Assembly (NCBI RefSeq): GCF_000586555.1
Contig: NZ_AZUC01000009.1
Span: forward strand, 1 to 64,000
Length of the DNA stretch: 64,000 nt
Direction: 5' to 3'
Source: Sporosarcina sp. D27
GTDB taxonomy: Bacteria; Bacillota; Bacilli; Bacillales_A; Planococcaceae
The translations under genes were made by a program, and so were the position numbers. The notes under the pieces are model-generated. The model saw only the letters and a program-made list of their open reading frames with translations. It had not been told where the DNA came from and made no database searches. This document shows positions 57,304-64,000 of this stretch, piece after piece; the stretch's first letter is position 1; every line of letters starts with the position of its first letter.

Positions 57304-57663
57304 TTACGCCTTCCACGTTTCTGAGAAAGTCTCTTCATTGAATCCAACCGTAGTCGATTGTCCATCGGTGACAAGAGGACGTTTGATAAGCATACCATCA
57401 GATGCGAGTAATTTGATTTGATCATCCTCACTCATGGTAGCTAGCTTGTCTTTCAACCCGAGTTCACGATATTTCATCCCACTTGTGTTGAAAAACTTCT
57501 TCACCGGCAATCCAGAGCTAATGAGCATTTCTTTCAATGCTTGTTCGTTCGGTGGCTGTTCAGCGATATTCGATGCTTCAAACGGAATGTTATTTTCTTT
57601 CAGCCACTTTTCAGCCTTTTTACAAGTTGTACATTTTGGATAGCCATAATAGTGCAGTCCCAA
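57304..57663 (-). CDS. yusI: ArsC/Spx-family protein YusI
   Basis: This 119-residue thioredoxin-fold protein of the ArsC/Spx superfamily has Cys11-TT-Cys14 (YPKCTTCKKAEKWL) and the family end DGMLIKRPLV. It could be an arsenate reductase-like enzyme or a redox regulator; the family does not decide. I use the TTG at 57663, six bases after GAGGTG; a GTG nine bases upstream is inside that site. It lies between gcvH and the fad operon. Confidence 0.9.
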   Translation of the reverse strand: MGLHYYGYPKCTTCKKAEKWLKENNIPFEASNIAEQPPNEQALKEMLISSGLPVKKFFNTSGMKYRELGLKDKLATMSEDDQIKLLASDGMLIKRPLVTDGQSTTVGFNEETFSETWKA

Positions 57664-57699
57664 TTTAATCACCTCATTAGTTCCACTTTACCACAAAAA

Positions 57700-57728
57700 C
57701 ATCCAGACTACAGATTGTAGTCTGGATG
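57700..57728 (-). terminator. Terminator of the fadNAE operon
   Basis: A perfect 12-bp stem (CATCCAGACTAC/GTAGTCTGGATG) with a 5-base loop is followed on the minus strand by TTTTTG. Confidence 0.93.
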
Positions 57729-57740
57729 GGAGTCTACATA

Positions 57741-59528
57741 TTAAACTACATATTTAGCAGCATCGATTAGCTTGACAGATGCTTCACGCTTCTTCGCAAT
57801 CACGTTATATGGATTCGAGCGAGTCAATTTACGCAATGCAGAAATCATCATGCGCTGGTTATCTCCATCCACTGCTGCGTAAAGTGTTTCTTTTGCATCA
57901 CGTTCGATTGCTGCGAATGCTTCTTGACAGAAGATTTCTGTGTACAAGATTTTTTGTTGCTCTTTTTCTGCCCCGTTTTTCGCAACTGCCTTTTCAGTAC
58001 GAAGGAGCGCAGATTCCATTGCAAAGATGTTATTAGCGATATCCGCAATGTTAACAAGAACTTCTTGTTCCTGCTCGAGTTTCGTACCATAGCGTTGTGC
58101 AGCTAATCCTGCAGCTAGCAAACCGATTTTCTTCGCATTTTTCACAAGAACTTTTTCTTGCTCAAGTGGAGCGTCCCCAATTTCTTCTGGCATCATCATG
58201 AGCAACTCTTCTTGAAGAGCTTGAGCTTGTTGCAACAATGGCAACTCACCTTTTAGTGCCTTCTTCATGAATGTGCCCGGTACGATCATGCGGTTTATTT
58301 CGTTTGTTCCTTCGAAGATGCGGTTGATACGAGAATCACGGTATGCGCGTTCCACTTCGTATTCAGCCATGAAGCCATACCCACCATGTAATTGAACTGC
58401 TTCGTCAACGATATAGTCGAGTGTCTCAGACCCAACTACTTTGTTGATAGAACATTCAATCGCGTATTCAGCAATCGCTGCTGCAATCGCTTTTCCGTCT
58501 TTTTGCTGTTCAGCAGTCATCTGGCTTTGACGTTGCTCGAAGTAACCGACTGTACGGTAAATCAAGCTTTCAGTCGCATAAAGCTGAGATGCCATCGTTG
58601 CAATCTTTTCTTTCGTCAAGTTGAACGATGAAATCGGCGTATTGAATTGCTTTCGTTCGTTTGAATACGAAATCGCAAGTTCAAGCGCACCCTTCGAACC
58701 ACCAACTGTGCCGACTCCAAGCTTATAACGGCCAATGTTCAAGATGTTGAAAGCGATAATGTGACCACGGCCAACTTCTCCAAGCAAGTTTTCTACAGGA
58801 ACTTCAGCATCAGATAAGATCAGTGTACGTGTCGATGAAGACTTGATGCCCATCTTTTTCTCTTCCGCTCCAACAGAAACACCAGGGAATTCGCGCTCTA
58901 CGATGAATGCTGAGAATTTATCGCCATCGATTTTTGCATAGACAACGAATACGTCAGCAAATCCAGCGTTTGTAATCCACTGCTTTTCACCATTCAAAAC
59001 GTAGTGAGTACCCGCTGCGTTCAACTTCGCAGTCGTTTTAGCTCCAAGAGCATCTGAACCTGAACCTGGCTCAGTTAGTGCATACGCAGAGATTTTGTCT
59101 CCGGCTACAGAGTTCGGTAAGTACTTCTTCTTTTGCTCCTCGTTACCGAACAAAACGATTGGAAGTGTACCGATTCCAACGTGTGCACCGTGAGTGATTG
59201 AGAACCCACCTGCAACTGCAAGTTTTTCCGAGATCAATGCAGATGAGATTTTATCCAACCCTAATCCTTCATATTCTTCAGGAACGTCTGCGCCTAGAAG
59301 ACCGAGGTCACCAGCAGATTTAAGAAGTTTTACAGAGTGCTCGAACTCGTGGTTTTCTAATTTATCCACAACTGGAAGCACTTCGTTTTTTACGTAGTCT
59401 TCTGCTGTTTTCGCGATCATCTTCTGCTCGTCAGAAAAATCTTCAGGCGTGAATACGCGATCCGGTGTAATGTCTTCAGTTAAAAACGCCCCGCCTTTAA
59501 TTAGCTCATTTGTCGTAGTCTCAGTCAT
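57741..59528 (-). CDS. fadE: Acyl-CoA dehydrogenase FadE
   Basis: This 595-residue FAD enzyme takes the first step of fatty-acid beta-oxidation, making enoyl-CoA. It has the acyl-CoA dehydrogenase domains (about 30-400) with YALTEPGSGSDALGAKTTAKL, QLHGGYGFMAEYEVERAYRDSRINRIFEGTNE, and a C-terminal helical extension (about 430-595) typical of this FadE type. AGGAGGA precedes the ATG. It is last in fadN-fadA-fadE. Confidence 0.95.
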   Translation of the reverse strand: MTETTTNELIKGGAFLTEDITPDRVFTPEDFSDEQKMIAKTAEDYVKNEVLPVVDKLENHEFEHSVKLLKSAGDLGLLGADVPEEYEGLGLDKISSALISEKLAVAGGFSITHGAHVGIGTLPIVLFGNEEQKKKYLPNSVAGDKISAYALTEPGSGSDALGAKTTAKLNAAGTHYVLNGEKQWITNAGFADVFVVYAKIDGDKFSAFIVEREFPGVSVGAEEKKMGIKSSSTRTLILSDAEVPVENLLGEVGRGHIIAFNILNIGRYKLGVGTVGGSKGALELAISYSNERKQFNTPISSFNLTKEKIATMASQLYATESLIYRTVGYFEQRQSQMTAEQQKDGKAIAAAIAEYAIECSINKVVGSETLDYIVDEAVQLHGGYGFMAEYEVERAYRDSRINRIFEGTNEINRMIVPGTFMKKALKGELPLLQQAQALQEELLMMMPEEIGDAPLEQEKVLVKNAKKIGLLAAGLAAQRYGTKLEQEQEVLVNIADIANNIFAMESALLRTEKAVAKNGAEKEQQKILYTEIFCQEAFAAIERDAKETLYAAVDGDNQRMMISALRKLTRSNPYNVIAKKREASVKLIDAAKYVV

Positions 59529-59563
59529 TTCTAGTTCCTCCTCTATTTTACGTTCTTGATTTT

Positions 59564-60739
59564 TTAAAGTAATTCAAACACGCCAGCTGCTCCCATTCCG
59601 CCACCGATACACATTGTAACGACGCCGAATTGCTTGCCTTGACGTTTCAGTTCACTCATCATACGCACAGTCAAAATCGTTCCAGTTGCACCCAGTGGGT
59701 GACCAAGAGCGATTGCGCCGCCGTTGACGTTCACTTTACTCGTATCTAGTTTTAGTTCACGGATAACTTGAAGCGATTGCGATGCGAATGCTTCGTTCAA
59801 TTCCCATACGTCAATATCTTCAATTGAAAGTCCAGCGATCTTCAACGCTTTAGGAATAGCAGCAATCGGTCCGATACCCATGATTTCAGGTGGCACACCT
59901 GCTACTGCAAACGAACGGAACTTCGCGATTGGCGTAAGCCCTTCTGCCACAGCTTTTTCACGATCCATGACGAGTACAGATGCTGCACCGTCAGACGTTT
60001 GTGAAGCGTTACCTGCCGTTACTGATCCTGTAACGGAGAAGGCAGGACGCAATTTCGCTAGGATTTCCGTAGTCGTACCGCGACGTACGCCTTCATCCAT
60101 AGAAAACGTTTCTTTTTTCTCTGCAAATTTACCGTTGCTGTCGACATAGCCTTTTGTGAATTCGACTGGGACGATTTCGTCATCAAACTTTCCATCGTCG
60201 ATTGCTGCTGCTGCACGACGATGGGACTCAACTGCAAACGCATCCTGATCTTCACGGCTAACTCCATATTTTACTGCAACTTGCTCCGCAGTATGCCCCA
60301 TTCCCATGTAATACTGAGGCGCTTCTTCAGCGAGCTTCGCATTCGGTCGAACGGTATTCCCCATCATTGGAACCATACTCATAGATTCCGCACCACCTGC
60401 TAGAATCGCTTCAGAGTGTCCAAGCATAATGCGTTCAGCTGCATAAGCAATGGACTGGAGTCCTGATGAACAAAAACGGTTGATGGTAATCGCTGGTGTC
60501 GTATCCGGTAATCCGGCAAGTGCACCGATATTACGCGCCATGTTCATGCCTTGTTCTGCTTCCGGCATTGCGCAGCCGATAATCAGGTCTTCAATCGGAC
60601 CGTCATATCCTCCTGCGCGTTTTAATGTTTCTTTTATAGTAAGGGCTCCTAAATCATCTGGTCGGACTGTCGCAAGTGATCCTCGACCTGCTTTTCCGAC
60701 CGGTGTGCGGGAACCCGCTACGATTACTGCTTCACGCAT
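59564..60739 (-). CDS. fadA: Acetyl-CoA acyltransferase (3-ketoacyl-CoA thiolase) FadA
   Basis: This 391-residue thiolase cleaves 3-ketoacyl-CoA to acetyl-CoA plus shortened acyl-CoA. The acyl-accepting Cys90 (INRFCSSGLQ) and the catalytic His in GGAIALGHPLGATG (near 348) and Cys in CIGGGMG (near 378) are present. GAGGAGG-like sequence precedes the ATG. It lies between fadN and fadE in one operon. Confidence 0.96.
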   Translation of the reverse strand: MREAVIVAGSRTPVGKAGRGSLATVRPDDLGALTIKETLKRAGGYDGPIEDLIIGCAMPEAEQGMNMARNIGALAGLPDTTPAITINRFCSSGLQSIAYAAERIMLGHSEAILAGGAESMSMVPMMGNTVRPNAKLAEEAPQYYMGMGHTAEQVAVKYGVSREDQDAFAVESHRRAAAAIDDGKFDDEIVPVEFTKGYVDSNGKFAEKKETFSMDEGVRRGTTTEILAKLRPAFSVTGSVTAGNASQTSDGAASVLVMDREKAVAEGLTPIAKFRSFAVAGVPPEIMGIGPIAAIPKALKIAGLSIEDIDVWELNEAFASQSLQVIRELKLDTSKVNVNGGAIALGHPLGATGTILTVRMMSELKRQGKQFGVVTMCIGGGMGAAGVFELL

Positions 60740-60769
60740 TGTATTTCCTCCTCTAAAAGTTCTGTTTCA

Positions 60770-63154
60770 TCAGTTACGCAATGGTTTGCCTTTAACGAGC
60801 ATGTGTTGCATGCGTGCCTGTGACTTCGGCTCTGCTACAAGGCTCAAGAACGCTTCTCGCTCTAGGTCCAGCAAGTACTGCTCATCGACTAGTGTGCCGT
60901 ATGGCAGTTTGCCTCCAGCCAATACGTATGCGAGTTTCTTTGCGATCTTCATATCGTGATCGCTGATGAACCCAGACAAACGCATGCCTTCCGCACCGAG
61001 TAATAATGTTGCATAACCTGTTTCACCAACCACCGGGAACTTCTCATGTTTCGGCGCTTGATAGCCATTGTCATAAAGTGATAGTGCTGCCTGTTTTGCA
61101 TCATATAATAGATGATCCGCGTTGACGCTAATGCCATCTGCGAAATCGAGGAAATTGTTTTCTCGTGCTTCATCAGCGGATGTCGAAACTTTTGCCATCG
61201 CGATCGATTCAAATACGTTGTTCGCGATGTTTTGGTAGTCCACTTGAACGCCATTCGGCAATCCTTTTAAGTGTTTCAAGTAAAGACCGACGTTTCCGCC
61301 TCCACCAGGAATCAGTCCTACTCCAGCTTCAACGAGGCCGATATACGTTTCCATGGAAGCTTGGATATGAGCTGCTGGCAAGCAGACTTCTGCTCCTCCT
61401 CCCAGCGTCATTTGGAAAGGTGCTGCAACGACTGGTTTCGATGAATACTTGATTTTCATCATTGCGTTTTGGAACGTACGCACTACGAAATCGAGTTCGA
61501 AAATGTTATCATCTTGCGCTTCCATCAAAATCATTCCGAGGTTTGCACCGACACAGAAGTTCTTTCCTTGGTTTCCGATAACGAGACCTTTGTAGTTCTT
61601 CTCGACTTCATCCACCGCAAAGTTAATCATCTGCATAATGTCGAGGCCAATCGCATTAGATTGTGAATGGAACTCAAGAAGTGCAATCCCATCTCCCATA
61701 TCGATCAAACTTGCGCCAGAATTTTTCTTGATGACGCCATGCTTTTTCTTATAGCGCTTCAAGTCGATTACTTTTTCATTTACCGATACCGGTGAGTATC
61801 CTTCCCCATCGAAGTAGAAGAGCTCGTTGTCTTCCTCTTTATAGAAGGTTTCGAATCCTTTATCGAGCAATTTTTGAGCCAATTCAGGAATCGTTTCTCC
61901 CTGTTCCTTCATCCGTTCAACTGATTTGCTGACACCGATGGCATCCCACACTTCAAACGGCCCCTGTTGCCATCCGAAGCCCCACTTCATAGCGTTATCG
62001 ATTGACACGATGTCGTCTGCGATTTTGCCATGCATGTCAGCTGAGTAAAGAAGTGTTGGTGCTAAGATGCTCCAGAGAAGTTCACCTGTGCGATCTTCTG
62101 CGTACACTAATGACTTCACACGATTGCCGAGTCCTTTTTGTTGCTTCGCCATTTCAATTGAAGGCGTTTTCATTTTTTTGACTGGTCCGTATTCAAGCGT
62201 CGACGAATCGATCTCGAAGATATCCTTGCCTTTTTTCACAAAGAAGCCTTGCTTCGCTTTTGCGCCGATCCAGCCGTTATCGATCATTTTCTTCATGAAT
62301 TCAGGGAGTTCGAATACCGCTTGTTCCTCCCCTTCAGTCTTGTCGTAGACGTTTTTCGCAACGTGCATGAATGTATCCAGCCCTACAACATCCAACGTTC
62401 GGAATGTCGCTGATTTTGGGCGGCCAATCAGAGTTCCAGTTACAGAGTCCACTTCACCAACTGTGTAACCGCGTTTTTCCATTTCACGAAGTGTAACGAG
62501 AAGCCCGTAAGTACCGATTCGATTGGCGATGAAGTTCGGTGTGTCTTTTGCGATTACGACACCCTTACCAAGACGGTCTTCACCGAATGACGTTATGAAC
62601 TCAACTACTTCTTGGGAAGTCGTTTTCGCAGGAATTACTTCTAGCAACTTCAAGTAACGAGGTGGGTTAAAGAAATGAGTACCGAGGAAATGTTTTTGGA
62701 AGTCTTCAGAACGCCCTTCCGCCATGGCATCGATACTAATTCCAGATGTATTTGAAGTGACGATTGTTCCCGGTTTGCGAACACCATCGATTTTTTCATA
62801 TAAGCTCTTTTTAACTTCTAAGTTTTCAACGATAACTTCAATAATCCAGTCCACGTCTTTCAACTTTTCCAAGTCGTCCTCCAAGTTTCCTGCTTCAATG
62901 AGTGCTAGGTTTTTCTTAGAAGTCAGTGGTGCTGGTTTTTGTTTTAGTAGTTTCTGAATCGATCCAGATACGATTCGGTTACGAACTGCCTGATGATCCA
63001 GTGTAAGTCCTTTTTTCTCTTCGTCTTCTGTCAGTTTGTTTGGAACTATGTCCAGAAGAAGAACAGGAATCCCAATGTTGGCGAGGTGTGCAGCGATTCC
63101 AGACCCCATCACGCCAGATCCGATTACAGCTGCTTTCTTAATTTGATAAGCCAC
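60770..63154 (-). CDS. fadN: 3-hydroxyacyl-CoA dehydrogenase/enoyl-CoA hydratase FadN
   Basis: This 794-residue fusion enzyme takes the hydration and second oxidation of beta-oxidation. The 3-hydroxyacyl-CoA dehydrogenase part is first (NAD site VIGSGVMGSGIAAHLA, 10-25, extending to about 400) and the enoyl-CoA hydratase part follows (about 475-690, with GANLGMIL and PFQMTLGGGAEVCL). This order is the reverse of E. coli FadB and is typical of FadN. The GTG start follows AAAGGGAGGA. The operon is headed by a FadR-type operator. Confidence 0.96.
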   Translation of the reverse strand: MAYQIKKAAVIGSGVMGSGIAAHLANIGIPVLLLDIVPNKLTEDEEKKGLTLDHQAVRNRIVSGSIQKLLKQKPAPLTSKKNLALIEAGNLEDDLEKLKDVDWIIEVIVENLEVKKSLYEKIDGVRKPGTIVTSNTSGISIDAMAEGRSEDFQKHFLGTHFFNPPRYLKLLEVIPAKTTSQEVVEFITSFGEDRLGKGVVIAKDTPNFIANRIGTYGLLVTLREMEKRGYTVGEVDSVTGTLIGRPKSATFRTLDVVGLDTFMHVAKNVYDKTEGEEQAVFELPEFMKKMIDNGWIGAKAKQGFFVKKGKDIFEIDSSTLEYGPVKKMKTPSIEMAKQQKGLGNRVKSLVYAEDRTGELLWSILAPTLLYSADMHGKIADDIVSIDNAMKWGFGWQQGPFEVWDAIGVSKSVERMKEQGETIPELAQKLLDKGFETFYKEEDNELFYFDGEGYSPVSVNEKVIDLKRYKKKHGVIKKNSGASLIDMGDGIALLEFHSQSNAIGLDIMQMINFAVDEVEKNYKGLVIGNQGKNFCVGANLGMILMEAQDDNIFELDFVVRTFQNAMMKIKYSSKPVVAAPFQMTLGGGAEVCLPAAHIQASMETYIGLVEAGVGLIPGGGGNVGLYLKHLKGLPNGVQVDYQNIANNVFESIAMAKVSTSADEARENNFLDFADGISVNADHLLYDAKQAALSLYDNGYQAPKHEKFPVVGETGYATLLLGAEGMRLSGFISDHDMKIAKKLAYVLAGGKLPYGTLVDEQYLLDLEREAFLSLVAEPKSQARMQHMLVKGKPLRN

Positions 63155-63176
63155 GTGAAAATCCTCCCTTTGCTTT

Positions 63177-63194
63177 TGAATGAATGCTCATTCA
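63177..63194. promoter_or_regulatory. FadR-type operator of the fad operon
   Basis: TGAATGAATGCTCATTCA matches the B. subtilis FadR consensus TGAATGAMTANTCATTCA except for one central base. It lies about 25-40 bases before fadN and some 40 bases after the -10, so it would block transcription when no long-chain acyl-CoA is present. Confidence 0.9.
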
Positions 63195-63235
63195 TTTTGT
63201 GGGTAAAAAAAATAGAAACCTTTTCTATGAATCTA

Positions 63236-63264
63236 ATTGTAGACTATTTCCTGCGTTTTCGCAA
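63236..63264 (-). promoter_or_regulatory. Promoter of the fadNAE operon
   Basis: On the minus strand, -35 TTGCGA (63259-63264) and -10 TACAAT (63236-63241) have a 17-base spacer, upstream of the FadR site. Confidence 0.7.
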
Positions 63265-63316
63265 TATTTAAATCTAAAAAACAACTATTCATGCCGTCCG
63301 AAACAAGTTGATGGGC

Positions 63317-63331
63317 TGAAAGCGCTTTTCA
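63317..63331. promoter_or_regulatory. cre-like element between fadN and the thioredoxin gene
   Basis: TGAAAGCGCTTTTCA has the AAAGCGCTTT core of CcpA sites but is one base longer than the consensus. It lies 36-50 bases before the thioredoxin-like gene and about 50 bases upstream of the fad promoter -35. Confidence 0.4.
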
Positions 63332-63366
63332 TTGTACACTAAGGATATGAAAGGAGTCGAATACAC

Positions 63367-63687
63367 ATGCAATCAATAACAACTGCAAAACAATTCAATG
63401 ACATTATTAACGAACCTTCACGCTCAGTTATTAAATTCCAGGCAGGATGGTGCCCAGACTGTCGAGTAATGGACATGTTTATCGGACCTATTACAGATGA
63501 TTACGACCAGTATGAGTGGTATGATGTGGACCGCGATGTTCTTCCTGAAATCGCAGAAAAGTATGATGTGATGGGGATTCCGAGCTTACTCATTTTTGAA
63601 AATGGAGAGAAAAAAGCGCACCTTCATAGTGCCAACGCAAAATCTCCTGAGCAAGTGACAAGCTTTCTTGAAGGTCTAACAATCTAA
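63367..63687 (+). CDS. Thioredoxin family protein (YtpP-like)
   Basis: This 106-residue thioredoxin-fold protein has the active-site pair Cys29-PD-Cys32 (GWCPDC) and the cis-proline MGIPSLLIF. The Pro-Asp between the cysteines differs from classic thioredoxin and is common in small Bacillales relatives such as YtpP/YdbP. AAAGGAG precedes the ATG. It is divergent from fadN. Confidence 0.9.
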   Translation: MQSITTAKQFNDIINEPSRSVIKFQAGWCPDCRVMDMFIGPITDDYDQYEWYDVDRDVLPEIAEKYDVMGIPSLLIFENGEKKAHLHSANAKSPEQVTSFLEGLTI

Positions 63688-63705
63688 ACGATACTAGCAA
63701 TTCCT

Positions 63706-63725
63706 CCGGCTGCCTATGCAGTCGG
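63706..63725 (+). terminator. Terminator of the thioredoxin-like gene
   Basis: Eight-base arms CCGGCTGC and GCAGTCGG (one G-T pair) with a 4-base loop are followed by TTTTTTT. Confidence 0.88.
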
Positions 63726-63795
63726 TTTTTTTATATATTTTTTTTGAAAATCAGTTATACTTAGGAGAGGTTATAGAAAAACTAAGAGGTGTAGA

Positions 63796-64000
63796 ATGAA
63801 TCAGATAGAAGAAATTGCACAATTGAAAGCCACTATTGCCAAGTATGAAGAAATCATCAGTGAGACATCTGTTCCGATTATTACCTCAATTATTGATAAT
63901 ACAATCTTACTCCCTATTGTCGGATATATAGATAAAGAACGAATGGAACGTATTCGAACGAACGTTCTTGAGTATGCTGGAGAACATAGAAATACTGAAG
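63796..64000 (+). CDS. STAS-domain protein, N-terminal part (RsbR/stressosome-like), cut by window end
   Basis: The 68 residues in view begin with a short coiled stretch (QIEEIAQLKATIAKYEEII) followed by the opening strands of a STAS domain (ETSVPIITSIIDNTILLPIVGYIDKERMERI). This arrangement is typical of RsbR-type stressosome paralogs and sporulation-like anti-anti-sigma relatives. Only the start is present; the functional threonines lie beyond the window. AAGAGGTG precedes the ATG. Confidence 0.75.
   Translation, partial: MNQIEEIAQLKATIAKYEEIISETSVPIITSIIDNTILLPIVGYIDKERMERIRTNVLEYAGEHRNTE

Overview
The window is chromosomal DNA of a low-to-mid GC, endospore-forming Firmicute of the order Bacillales, most likely family Planococcaceae (Sporosarcina-like). 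The evidence is the 16S rRNA 5' end and leader at the left edge, Gram-positive Shine-Dalgarno sites (AAGGAGG-like) before nearly every gene, TTG/GTG starts, a spore protein (YunB), and gene blocks that follow the Bacillus subtilis yug/yux/yuf-mrp/yui/yum/yut/yun/yur(suf)/yus order. Genus and species cannot be fixed from the sequence alone.

Layout. 1-470: start of a 16S rRNA gene (minus strand, running off the left edge) with its leader and two promoters. 471-3750: DMT exporter, CDF metal transporter, iron alcohol dehydrogenase. 3878-9470: arginine/ornithine catabolic cluster rocA-rocD-glutamate dehydrogenase, divergent from a RocR-like regulator whose AAA+ domain has lost the sigma-54 contact loop and key catalytic residues. 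9487-16415: yugI, yugE, patB, a cyclophilin lipoprotein, yuxJ, pbpD, yufK. 16591-22336: complete mrpABCDEFG Na+/H+ antiporter operon. 22384-26536: Gly/Tyr-rich peptide, leucyl aminopeptidase, yuiD, yuiB, type II NADH dehydrogenase. 26895-33051: yut/yuz block with Fe-S carriers (HesB/IscA, NifU), a second NDH-2-like flavoprotein, a HAD phosphatase, a DUF86 protein and lipoyl synthase. 33373-37951: branched-chain amino-acid ABC transporter livKHMGF. 38244-40184: NhaC-family transporter under a lysine riboswitch, so a probable lysine carrier. 40191-44914: yunB, yunD, yunE, yunF and a CwlC-like amidase. 45124-46203: an AT-rich acyltransferase that looks acquired. 46568-51750: sufCDSUB Fe-S assembly operon. 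52086-53285: dicarboxylate/amino-acid symporter. 53423-56427: metNIQ methionine ABC transporter behind a SAM riboswitch, with a Bacillales interspersed repeat between metI and metQ. 56476-63154: yusE, gcvH, yusI and the fadNAE beta-oxidation operon with a FadR-type operator. 63367-64000: thioredoxin-like protein and the start of a STAS-domain protein.

The genes mostly serve core physiology: amino-acid breakdown and uptake (roc, liv, met, lysine), sulfur and iron-sulfur metabolism (suf, erpA/yutM, nifU/yutI, lipA, gcvH), respiration and ion homeostasis (NDH-2, Mrp), fatty-acid oxidation, and cell wall/spore functions. I see no phage, IS element, CRISPR array or defence island. The most unusual items are the degenerate RocR-like regulator with TGCAA-N7-TTGCA palindromes in its divergent promoter region, the lysine-riboswitch NhaC carrier, an inverted repeat at the suf promoter, the AT-rich acyltransferase, and the palindromic interspersed repeat inside the met operon.
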